6,449 nt of DNA, taken from assembly GCA_021785115.1 (NCBI GenBank), contig JAJYGO010000174.1:1-6449 (forward strand), given 5' to 3'. Origin of the DNA: Chloroflexota bacterium. Lineage in GTDB: Bacteria; Chloroflexota; Limnocylindria; Limnocylindrales; CSP1-4. The stretch's first letter is position 1; each line of letters begins with the position of its first letter. Shown piece after piece: positions 1 through 5,468 of the stretch. Position numbers and translations under genes: made by a program. The notes under the pieces were generated by a model. It did no database searches. It had not been told where the DNA came from and was given only the letters and a program-made list of their open reading frames with translations.

Positions 1-42
1 CGCGGCGCGGCGCTCGTCGCGAGGATCCATGTGATGGAGTGA
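1..42 (+). CDS. Possible C-terminal tail of a gene entering from the left edge
   Basis: Frame 1 is open from the window edge to a TGA at 40-42 and reads RGAALVARIHVME. The residue mix (Ala, Val, Arg, Ile) is compatible with the end of a real protein, and the codons are mostly G/C at position three. Thirteen residues are too few to identify a family or to prove coding. It is listed because the sequence after the stop has no convincing reading frame, so a gene boundary here would be natural. The alternative is a chance open stretch. Confidence 0.25.
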   Translation, partial: RGAALVARIHVME

Positions 43-551
43 CCCGGGGTTGTGGGGCCCGGCGTCGTCGACCCGGAGGGATCCGGCTCGATCACCCCTG
101 AGCGCTCCGTGTCGCGCGGTGTGAATCCGCCTTGCTCGTGGTCGCCCGTACATGATGGATCTCCTTGGCCCCCGGTTCTCCGGGAACGCAGGCGCCCTCG
201 ATCCGTGGAGGGCGGGGCGCCAAGATGCTTGTCGCGTCCGGACGTCAGTGGAACTATTTCCGGGGCATCTAGATACAAGCTCGCCCTTGCTCGGCTCCGC
301 GTCGTCAAGTGGAACGCAGGGCCGGCGAGAAACGACGAATTTCGACCTTTGTGCCAGCGTCTTGGACACGTGTCACGCTCGCCCTTGGTGGTGCCGAACC
401 GTGCCTATCCGGTTCCGCGGCGACATCAGTCAGCAGTCGCGCGAGCGCAACGTGTATGTGCAGTGCCGGTGTCTGCGCTCGATCGGTCAAACCCAAATCG
501 GCGAACGCAGTTGATCACGCCGGGTGTCGTGCGCTTTCAGGCCAGTGGCAG
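43..551. other. About 500 bp without a convincing gene
   Basis: Open frames exist on both strands, but their translations are rich in Arg, Ser, Pro and Cys and show no recognisable motif, as expected of chance frames in GC-rich DNA. Small structures are present. One is a CCGG-type hairpin at 171-184 (CCCGG, four-base loop, CCGGG). Another is a 10-bp palindrome GACACGTGTC at 365-374. The 11-mer GCTCGCCCTTG is repeated directly at 279-289 and 377-387. None is strong enough to name. The stretch may be decayed coding sequence or intergenic DNA. Confidence 0.5.
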
Positions 552-797
552 TTAGCCTGGTCGTCCGGACTGATACACGATCTTTGACGAGGTCAGATCG
601 AACGTCGCCTCACGGACGCGTGTTGCAATCTCGCCGTCCTCGGCGTTGCGGTCGGCATTGGCACAGGCCCAATCCTCGTCGCCGTAGATTCCGGTGATCC
701 CGATGACGTCTGCGCCGTCGTGCTCCTCGACCAACCAGACCGTCAGGGTCTGGCTGCCCTCGTCGTAGCACTCCGTGTTCAGGTAGTTGCCGCCCAT
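552..797 (-). CDS. Small acidic hypothetical protein, possibly the 3' part of a larger gene
   Basis: The proposed product is 81 residues, starting MGGNYLNTECYDE and ending in a TAA at 552-554. The start ATG at 797 is preceded on the minus strand by AAGGAG about nine bases upstream. Third codon positions are strongly G/C, and the protein is rich in Asp and Glu, with cysteines at about residues 10 and 45. I recognise no family. The frame stays open upstream to a stop at about 1020. The ten codons just before the ATG (ending CKAKEIVD) also look protein-like, while sequence further upstream does not. A TTG start at 902 would give 116 residues with a poor N-terminus. There is no signal peptide or membrane segment in the chosen form. 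It could be a short cytoplasmic protein, or a secreted protein whose N-terminus was lost by frameshift. No neighbour shares its direction, so context gives no function. Confidence 0.5.
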   Translation of the reverse strand: MGGNYLNTECYDEGSQTLTVWLVEEHDGADVIGITGIYGDEDWACANADRNAEDGEIATRVREATFDLTSSKIVYQSGRPG

Positions 798-1020
798 GTC
801 GACGATCTCCTTCGCTTTGCATACATGGCGATTGCGAGACTGCTCCGGCCGCTCATCCAGAGCGGTTCCGCTGGACCTTATGCAGCGGCTGAGACGTGTC
901 AAGGGGTCATGCGCGGGCTTTGTCCTGCGCGGGCGGACGCCGCGCCTGATGTCGAGGCCGCTGGGAGCTGTTCCCGCCTCCTCCTGCTGCGATGTGTGCG
1001 CGGACTTTGGCGACCGTACT

Positions 1021-1145
1021 CATAAGAATCTCTGTTGACGACTCTACAACGTATAGATCCGTCTCGGGAACACCATTGGGATCGAACCTGTACTTCGGTC
1101 TCTCAGGAAGTACGTAGATAGAAAGAAAGAGTACGGTCGCGTAAG
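1021..1145. other. AT-richer intergenic patch with an inverted repeat
   Basis: Between the minus-strand gene ending at 552 and the plus-strand gene starting at 1288, composition drops clearly in G/C over about 125 bases, with runs such as GATAGAAAGAAAGAG at about 1117-1131. A perfect 7-bp inverted repeat, GTACTTC at 1090-1096 and GAAGTAC at 1107-1113, has a 10-base loop. The patch lies between divergent genes, where regulatory DNA is expected. A minus-strand open frame crosses it from a GTG at 1173, but its codon use is unlike the neighbouring genes, so it is not called. The rest of 798-1020 shows nothing else that I can support. Confidence 0.4.
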
Positions 1146-1210
1146 TCGAGCTCCGGGCGGACGGCAGACCCACGAATCTGTCCGAGAAATGCGTGGACCA
1201 CGCCGGAATC

Positions 1211-1238
1211 TTGACGACCGAGTTGACATGCCCACAAT
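1211..1238 (+). promoter_or_regulatory. Candidate sigma70-type promoter for the small membrane protein gene
   Basis: TTGACG at 1211-1216 matches five of six -35 bases. After a 16-base spacer, CACAAT at 1233-1238 matches four of six -10 bases. Transcription would begin near 1245 and leave a leader of about 43 bases before the ATG at 1288. A second TTGACA at 1223-1228 has no good partner. This is pattern matching only, and GC-rich bacteria often use weakly conserved promoters. Confidence 0.3.
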
Positions 1239-1287
1239 GCGCGGGCTGAACGAAGTCGTCGAGGAACCTGGCGCAGGGGAGCTATCG

Positions 1288-1674
1288 ATGGAACTGCTGA
1301 TCGACCTTGCCGCGGTCGCGCTGTTCGTCCTGCTGATGGGCGCGATCCTGCTCGTGCGACCGGGCCCCGTGGAGGTGGCGCCGACGTGGCCCGGCAGGCT
1401 CGAGCTCGGTCCGCCTGGAACGGCGACGCATCTCCTGGCCTGGATGTACGCAGAGTCCGCCCGGGTCGGGCGCGCACCGCCGGGCGGCTGGCGCGCGTAC
1501 GTCCGCCGCGCGTACGCCGACCCCGACGAGGTCTCGCAGCGCCTGGCGGACCGCCTGCTGTCCGAGCTCGTGACGAGGGGGCTCCTTGAACGACAGCCGC
1601 GCGGCTGGGGCGAGCAGGCCACGTACGCGCTGCCCGAGGGGCGGGCGCCCGAGTTCATCGAGCGCGTCCGATGA
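1288..1674 (+). CDS. Small membrane-anchored protein with a winged-helix-like C-terminus
   Basis: The product is 128 residues, starting MELLIDLAAVALFVLL. The start is chosen because AGGGGAG at 1275-1281 lies six bases before the ATG. An in-frame ATG at 1189 would add 33 residues that look non-coding. Residues about 3-23 form one hydrophobic segment followed by an Arg, consistent with a single membrane anchor. The rest is soluble. Residues about 84-115 (QRLADRLLSELVTRGLLER, then aromatic and Gly residues, then ATYALPEG) resemble the recognition helix and wing of winged-helix proteins, which often carry LxxLxxRGLLER. I do not recognise a named family. It precedes a tyrosine recombinase on the same strand with a 169-bp gap, so it may be cargo or a regulator of that module. 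A membrane-tethered DNA-binding or protein-sensing role is inference. Confidence 0.65.
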   Translation: MELLIDLAAVALFVLLMGAILLVRPGPVEVAPTWPGRLELGPPGTATHLLAWMYAESARVGRAPPGGWRAYVRRAYADPDEVSQRLADRLLSELVTRGLLERQPRGWGEQATYALPEGRAPEFIERVR

Positions 1675-1715
1675 GCGCCAGCGCGCTCCCCCGGCACGGG
1701 TGCCCTACGGCACGT

Positions 1716-1754
1716 CTCCCCCGCGCCGAGTTCCCCGAACCGAGCGAGGGGGAG
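1716..1754 (+). promoter_or_regulatory. Dyad upstream of the recombinase, copy 1 of the GTTCCCCGAAC motif
   Basis: CTCCCCCGCGC at 1716-1726 pairs with GCGAGGGGGAG at 1744-1754 at ten of eleven positions. The intervening loop holds GTTCCCCGAACCGA at 1730-1743, itself a small dyad (GTTC, CCC, GAAC). The 14-mer recurs 87 bp further on. The position, between the stop at 1674 and the recombinase start at 1844, suits an operator, a recombinase accessory site or a hairpin. No T-run follows, so a standard terminator is unlikely. Confidence 0.4.
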
Positions 1755-1815
1755 GGGGCCGTTCGCGGGCTCGGGGGCGACGCTCTGGAGAAGAAGGGTT
1801 TTCCAGAACACGCGG

Positions 1816-1828
1816 GGTTCCCCGAACC
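1816..1828 (+). promoter_or_regulatory. GGTTC-CCC-GAACC dyad, copy 2, 15 bp before the recombinase start
   Basis: This is a perfect 5-bp inverted repeat around CCC. The 14-base string GTTCCCCGAACCGA at 1817-1830 is identical to 1730-1743. The recombinase Shine-Dalgarno GGAG (1832-1835) begins just after it, so a protein bound here could block expression or translation. Autoregulation by the recombinase or by a small neighbour is inference. A weaker TTCCAGAA element lies at 1801-1808. Confidence 0.45.
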
Positions 1829-1843
1829 GATCGGAGCGTCGCG

Positions 1844-2818
1844 ATGAGCCGCTGGAGCGACGACGCGGCGTCGCTGTATCGCGCCTCGCCCGCCCTTCTC
1901 GCCCGCCGGGGCATGCTCGGCGCGGGCTGGCTGGGGATCCAGCGCAGCGCCCACACGCGGCGCAGTTACGAGGGGACGATCCGCAGGTTCGCCGCCTGGC
2001 TCGAGGCGCCCGACGCCGAGGAGGCTGGCTTCTACCTCGTCTCGCTCACCGCAGGCGAGGCGGTGGACTGCGTGGAGGCCTGGATGGCTGCGCTGCGCGG
2101 CGAGGGCCTCGCGCCGGCCACGATCAACCGCCACCTCGCCACATTGGCGTCGTTCGTGACCCATGCCTACCGCCGCGACCTGTGTGGCTGGCTGCTCAAG
2201 ATCGACGCCGAGCCCCTGCAGCCCGAGCCTGGGACGCGGGACGGCCCTTCCGAGGAGGAGATCGCGGCGATGCTCGCGGTGTGCCAGGGATCCACCGAGG
2301 CGGACGTACGGAACCGGGCGATCCTCCTCACTTTGTACACACTCGGGCTGCGGGAAGGGGAGGCCTGCGCGCTCGACTGGTCCGACCTCGACGTGCCCGG
2401 CAGTCGGCTGGCGATCGTGGGCAAGGGGTACCGCGACCCGGTGGTGCTGGGCGTCCCGCCCCGGACGCTGGCCGCGCTCCTCGCTTTGCGCCGGGTCCGC
2501 GGGATGCCTGGCGGGGCGGTGTTCGTCTCGGTCGATCTGGCGCATCCGGGGCACCGGCTCACCGGCGACGGGATGCGCCGGATCATCGCGCGTCTCGCGA
2601 AACGGGCGGGGATCAACCACCCGGTACGGCCCCACGGGCTGCGGCATGCCGGGGCGACGAAGGTGGCGCGCACGACGCACGACGTCGCCCTGGTACAGGC
2701 GTGGGGCCGCTGGCGACGAGCGGACACGGCGCTGGGCTATGTCCATCGCTCGAGCGATCTCCAGCGCGAGATGGCGGAGCTTGTCGCGGGCGGCGCGGCT
2801 GTGACGGGGGGTGCGTGA
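1844..2818 (+). CDS. Tyrosine recombinase / phage-type integrase
   Basis: The product is 324 residues, the usual size for XerC/D-like and integron/phage tyrosine recombinases. These enzymes cut and rejoin DNA through a covalent 3'-phosphotyrosine. Residues about 25-125 form the SAM-like N-terminal core-binding domain (HTRRSYEGTIRRFAAWL, then ATINRHLATLASFVTHAYR). The catalytic domain follows from about 135. Visible catalytic residues are Arg170 in LGLREGEA, Lys194 in VGKG, His264 and Arg267 in HGLRHAG, Trp290 and Tyr299 in TALGYVH. Trp290 is nine residues before the nucleophile, where most relatives have His; Cre and Flp also have Trp there. The start at 1844 has GGAG eight bases upstream. 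The open frame continues back to 1586, but that part is Arg/Pro/Ser-rich and overlaps the previous gene. The next gene begins within the stop codon. The set is complete, so the enzyme is probably active. Confidence 0.92.
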   Translation: MSRWSDDAASLYRASPALLARRGMLGAGWLGIQRSAHTRRSYEGTIRRFAAWLEAPDAEEAGFYLVSLTAGEAVDCVEAWMAALRGEGLAPATINRHLATLASFVTHAYRRDLCGWLLKIDAEPLQPEPGTRDGPSEEEIAAMLAVCQGSTEADVRNRAILLTLYTLGLREGEACALDWSDLDVPGSRLAIVGKGYRDPVVLGVPPRTLAALLALRRVRGMPGGAVFVSVDLAHPGHRLTGDGMRRIIARLAKRAGINHPVRPHGLRHAGATKVARTTHDVALVQAWGRWRRADTALGYVHRSSDLQREMAELVAGGAAVTGGA

Positions 2819-3399
2819 TGGGTGGCGACCGGATGCTCCGCGCGGATCGACATGCAGGGCCGCGGGGTCGATGCTCCACACATCGACGCGGCAGCATCAA
2901 GTGGCGGTCGGCAGCTGCCACCTCGAGCGCTCACCTCGTGCCCCAGCGGCCGGATCACAGAGAGGAGGGCGCGATCGATCAGAGGCCCGGCCACCCCCGG
3001 CCGCCGGTCGCCCCGCCGCCCGGGCCCGGCGTGGTGCGCGCCCTGTACCAGCGCACGAGCTGGACGACGGCATGTGGGGAGACGCTCCGGCTCACAGCGA
3101 TGACGACGGCGCACCTGCTGGCGGTGGCGGGGTATCTGCGCTGGTATGCACCGGTGCTTGCGGATCAGGACCCCACACCGCGGGGCGTCGCACCCGTGGC
3201 TGTCTGGCTCGTCCGGCTGCCGCTCTGGCAGGCCATCGAAGCCGAACTGCGCTGGCGCGGGGCGCTGGCGAGTGGACTCCTCGCGTATCTGCGCGCACAG
3301 GGACCGGTCCCCTGGGGGAAGGGGCGGGAGCCTGGCCGTGGGCCCGGCGCGGCTGGGGCGGGCGTCCACGGGTCTCGGGTGGGACGGCGTGTTCCTTGA
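2818..3399 (+). CDS. Small protein with a phage-like W-T-T...G..LRL..M...HL core, start uncertain
   Basis: From the ATG at 2818, which overlaps the recombinase stop (TGATG), the product is 193 residues. The first 52 or so residues are Arg/Ser/His-rich and look non-coding. Clear coding bias begins near 2974. The recognisable core is SWTTACGETLRLTAMTTAHL then LAVAGYLRW. From memory it resembles short hypothetical proteins of phages and mobile elements, which share a Trp-Thr, Gly, Leu, Met, His-Leu pattern ending in a Tyr-Leu helix; their function is unknown. A perfect AGGAGG at 2963-2968 sits five bases before an in-frame ATC at 2974, giving 141 residues if used. GTG codons at 3031 and 3034 have no good ribosome site. 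The C-terminus after about 3310 becomes Gly/Arg-rich and may be frameshifted. Translational coupling with the recombinase is likely. Confidence 0.6.
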   Translation: MGGDRMLRADRHAGPRGRCSTHRRGSIKWRSAAATSSAHLVPQRPDHREEGAIDQRPGHPRPPVAPPPGPGVVRALYQRTSWTTACGETLRLTAMTTAHLLAVAGYLRWYAPVLADQDPTPRGVAPVAVWLVRLPLWQAIEAELRWRGALASGLLAYLRAQGPVPWGKGREPGRGPGAAGAGVHGSRVGRRVP

Positions 3400-3454
3400 G
3401 CTGAGGCGGGTAGCGACGCTGTGACGGGTGGGAGACCTTCGTATCGGTCATGGA

Positions 3455-3488
3455 CTCCATCCTCCTTCAGAGCGATGGAGCCTCCATC
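3455..3488 (+). repeat. Triple CTCCATC / GATGGAG / CTCCATC palindromic cluster
   Basis: CTCCATC at 3455-3461, GATGGAG at 3474-3480 and CTCCATC at 3482-3488 make two overlapping dyads. The left pair could form a 7-bp RNA stem with a 12-base loop. The right pair is a 15-bp palindrome around a single C. The middle arm is shared, so the two are mutually exclusive. Further copies occur at 3707-3713 and 3793-3799. The cluster begins 55 bases after the stop of the plus-strand module. It could be a protein-binding site, a switchable hairpin, or a remnant of an element end. Confidence 0.55.
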
Positions 3489-3580
3489 AGACCCAGAGCG
3501 GTTCATCCGGCAGCCTCAGCCAGCCGGACTCCCGTGCGGAGCAAGAGGAGGACAAGAGCGCGGTCACGTTCTGGCAGCTC

Positions 3581-3710
3581 GGATCCCCGGTCTCCAAGCG
3601 GTTCGGCGCGTCGGCAAAGCGCCTCTCCTCCCGCACGCGCCTACCGTTAGACGACCTCAGGTCGGCTAACGACCACGGATGAGCCGAGTTTGGGCCGAGA
3701 CCGGGGCTCC
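3581..3710. repeat. Outer inverted repeat enclosing a 27-bp dyad in the convergent gap
   Basis: GGATCCCCGGTCTC at 3581-3594 matches the reverse complement of GAGACCGGGGCTCC at 3697-3710 at 13 of 14 positions. The match resumes further in (TTCGGC at 3602-3607 against GCCGAG at 3683-3688), which makes arms of about 27 bases with an imperfect middle. Inside lie a small GGCGC/GCGCC stem (3605-3609 with 3619-3623, partly competing with the outer stem) and the strong dyad at 3645-3671. Drawn as RNA, this is a closing stem around one or two hairpins. It separates two convergent transcription units and may be a bidirectional terminator, a structured RNA or a recombination-related DNA end. An 84-codon plus-strand frame (3428-3682) crosses it but is not convincing. 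The remainder of 3400-3784 shows no gene. Confidence 0.5.
3645..3671. repeat. 27-bp near-perfect dyad, 12 of 13 pairs around one central C
   Basis: The left arm CGTTAGACGACCT and right arm AGGTCGGCTAACG are complementary except for one position (A3651 against G3665). As RNA it gives a long stem with a UCA loop. As DNA it has the size and symmetry of a dimeric regulator operator or a recombinase core site. It lies in the convergent intergenic gap, consistent with a terminator stem, although no T-run follows on either strand. Confidence 0.6.
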
Positions 3711-3784
3711 ATCCGCGCGTCGTCGATCAGTCGGTCGAGTTCGTGCTCGTAGGTCCGCCAGGCGGTCCGGAGTGGGTTGGGGAG

Positions 3785-5284
3785 CTAACCCGGATGGAGC
3801 CGGGCGAGGCCCCGGCCGATCACGCGCTGGTAGACCTTGGCGCAGAACAGGATGAGCTGTCGGCCATGGTCGGTGAGCTGGTAGCGGAAGGTGCGCGGGA
3901 TGCGCTCGAGGAGCCCCTTGCGCACGAGGCGGCGCAGGTCGTAGGCCATCTGACGCGGACCATAGGGCGCCCCGAGATGGTGTCCGACGAGCTCGCGGAG
4001 GGGTCCGCTGCGGATGCCCCCGGCGGTCCAGCGGAAGTCGGCGAGGGCACCGAACAGGGCCACCACGCGGGGGTCGCCGAACCTGAGGCCGGGGGCTCGC
4101 CGTTCGGGCGGACCGGACGGCGCGACGAGGGCCTCGAACGTCGCCGCCGCAGGGGCACAGCGCTGCGCCTCGCGCTCCAGGGCGATCAGGCGGGCGTTGA
4201 TGGCCCGGCCGATCTCGATCAGCGTGGGTAGGTTCTTCAGGCGCCGGCCGATGCCGAAGTCGTAGGCGTCGTTGATGGTCGTCTCGGTGCGCAGCGCCCG
4301 GTCGAGCTTCCAGTACTGCTTGACCTTCGTGCGACGGTGCTCGACCTGCAGCGACGGCTGGGCGCCGGCGCCGAAGACCCGGGTCCGGAAGGGCGCGGAC
4401 CGGTTGCGCAGGATGCGGTGCTCGAAGAGGAGCTGCAGCCGCTCCGGTCGGCCCAGGTCAAGCTGGTCGGTGATGACCTGCTCGAAGAAGGCCCGGCCGT
4501 GGGATGGGCGGTCGAAGACCTCGGTGCAGCTGACCTCGAGCTGGAGGATCGACAGCTCGTAGCGGTAGCCCGCCTCGGCGTCCTCGGGGGTAAAGGGCGA
4601 CGGCAGGCGAGCGAGCCACCGCCGGACGAAGCGCTCGATGGCCGCGGCGGACAGGCCGTCACAGACCTCCTGGAGGACCCGTCCGTCTTCGACCGCGGCG
4701 AAGCCGTTGTCGAGGGACTGGTAGCCGAGATGGCGATCCTCCAGCTGGCGCCTCGCCCAGCTGTGGCCGTTCAACCATACGCGGACGCTCCACGGCGCGT
4801 AGGTGCAGACCTTGATGAAGGCGCCGCCCATGGCGCGGTCGAAGAGGTACAGGTAGACGTGGTTGACGTAGGCGCTCGTGCGCCGGACGGCGTAGCGCCC
4901 GGGCTCGCGGTCGCGCTTGGCTGGCGCGCGGAACACGTCGGCCCGCTCCTGGGCGATGCCGATGAGCACGACGCCCTCACGCCGCTCGCGCTCCGCGGCG
5001 TCGAGGTAGGGCCGGGCGACCTCCTCCTTGCGCTGGCCCTGCTCGAAGCGCACTAGCGGGACGGCGCCCGTGTCGGCGAAGTGCTCCAGGTCCCGCATGA
5101 AGCGGGCCGCCCGCTCGCCCAGGATGGCATAGCGCGGGATCTCCTCGCCGGGCTGGCCCTTCAGGAAGCGGGCGAGCCCCTCGGGCGTCTGGAGCCTGGG
5201 CACGTAGCCGTTGAGGAGCAGTCGGTCGACGCTCTCGTAGCGCAGGGTGACGTGCTCATCGAGCAGCGTGTTGACGTCGGCCAT
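3785..5284 (-). CDS. Uncharacterised 499-residue protein with C-terminal winged helix
   Basis: The start ATG at 5284 (MADVNTLLDE) follows a perfect AGGAGG six bases upstream (complement of 5291-5296). The frame extends 10 codons further, without support. From recall, the protein belongs to a widespread family annotated only as hypothetical in high-GC bacteria. Landmark segments are GVVLIGIAQE (104-113), YVNHVYLYLFDRAMGGAFIK (139-158), APWSVRVWLNGHSWARRQL (163-181), LDNGF (191-195), AGYRYELSILQLE (238-250), FDRPSHGRAFFEQV (257-270) and FRTRVFGAG (299-307). The most basic and probably most conserved block is KVKQYWKLDRALRTETTIND with YDFGIGRRLKNLP (320-353). Residues about 426-490 (LRELVGHHLGAP, RQMAYDLRRLVRKGLLERIP, RYQLTDHGRQL) look like a MarR/ArsR-type winged helix. 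There are no membrane segments or signal peptide. A DNA- or RNA-binding role is likely; a nuclease or transposase-like activity is only a guess. It lies 184 bp downstream of the AadA-like gene on the same strand. Confidence 0.85.
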   Translation of the reverse strand: MADVNTLLDEHVTLRYESVDRLLLNGYVPRLQTPEGLARFLKGQPGEEIPRYAILGERAARFMRDLEHFADTGAVPLVRFEQGQRKEEVARPYLDAAERERREGVVLIGIAQERADVFRAPAKRDREPGRYAVRRTSAYVNHVYLYLFDRAMGGAFIKVCTYAPWSVRVWLNGHSWARRQLEDRHLGYQSLDNGFAAVEDGRVLQEVCDGLSAAAIERFVRRWLARLPSPFTPEDAEAGYRYELSILQLEVSCTEVFDRPSHGRAFFEQVITDQLDLGRPERLQLLFEHRILRNRSAPFRTRVFGAGAQPSLQVEHRRTKVKQYWKLDRALRTETTINDAYDFGIGRRLKNLPTLIEIGRAINARLIALEREAQRCAPAAATFEALVAPSGPPERRAPGLRFGDPRVVALFGALADFRWTAGGIRSGPLRELVGHHLGAPYGPRQMAYDLRRLVRKGLLERIPRTFRYQLTDHGRQLILFCAKVYQRVIGRGLARLHPG

Positions 5285-5290
5285 CGCGGT

Positions 5291-5296
5291 CCTCCT
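5291..5296 (-). promoter_or_regulatory. Ribosome binding site that decides the start of the 499-residue protein
   Basis: The minus strand reads AGGAGG here, six bases before the ATG at 5284, which is near-ideal spacing. The earlier in-frame start at 5314 has no comparable site. Confidence 0.8.
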
Positions 5297-5368
5297 CGCC
5301 CAGGGATGGACCACTCACTGTCCGCGCTCGACACGGTCAGCGCAAGCTCGGCAAGGGTATGAGGCCGA

Positions 5369-5384
5369 GCCGGCGTCAGCCGGC
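5369..5384 (-). repeat. GCCGGC hairpin upstream of the 499-residue protein gene
   Basis: GCCGGC at 5369-5374 and 5379-5384 are separated by four bases and form a 6-bp G/C-only stem. The hairpin lies in the 184-bp gap between two minus-strand genes, about 85 bases before the downstream start. It may be a leader structure or part of a transcription pause. No promoter could be placed with confidence nearby. Confidence 0.35.
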
Positions 5385-5424
5385 GCAGGCTTCGCTAGTC
5401 GAGCGGCTGGCCTTGATACCGCTG

Positions 5425-5443
5425 CCGTGCAGCCGTGGCACGG
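5425..5443 (-). terminator. Terminator-like hairpin after the AadA-like gene
   Basis: CCGTGC at 5425-5430 and GCACGG at 5438-5443 form a perfect 6-bp stem with a 7-base loop, 25 bases past the stop codon on the minus strand. No T-run follows. It could act as a U-less terminator of the kind proposed in high-GC bacteria, or simply be a chance hairpin. Confidence 0.3.
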
Positions 5444-5468
5444 ACCGGACCGGCCAACGATCGCTCCT

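Noticed and set aside
1075..1092. GGTTCGATCCC on the minus strand, which looks like a tRNA T-loop near an integrase.
   Set aside because: The flanking T-stem pairs at only three of five positions and no matching acceptor or anticodon arm is present.
907..1173. Minus-strand 88-codon frame with a protein-like middle (KYRFDPNGVPETDLYVVE).
   Set aside because: Codon use is unlike the real genes, the C-terminal part is Arg/Gln-rich shadow sequence, and the start has no ribosome site.
1655..2881. Long minus-strand frame of about 400 codons opposite the recombinase.
   Set aside because: It is the antisense shadow of a high-GC gene, full of Arg, Pro and His, with no motif.
857..3504. A shared 12-mer CCAGAGCGGTTC at 857-868 and 3493-3504, flanking the recombinase module, as possible attL/attR.
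   Set aside because: One or more 12-base matches are expected by chance in 6.4 kb of GC-rich DNA, and the match does not extend or coincide with a tRNA end.
3428..3682. Plus-strand 84-codon frame in the convergent gap with fair third-position G/C in its second half.
   Set aside because: It has no recognisable motif, runs through strong inverted repeats, and its first half looks non-coding. It could be a gene remnant, but I cannot support a call.
4337..5056. Plus-strand 239-codon frame opposite the 499-residue gene.
   Set aside because: It is an acidic Val/Leu/Glu/Ala-rich shadow of the minus-strand gene; the minus strand has the ribosome site and the family-like motifs.
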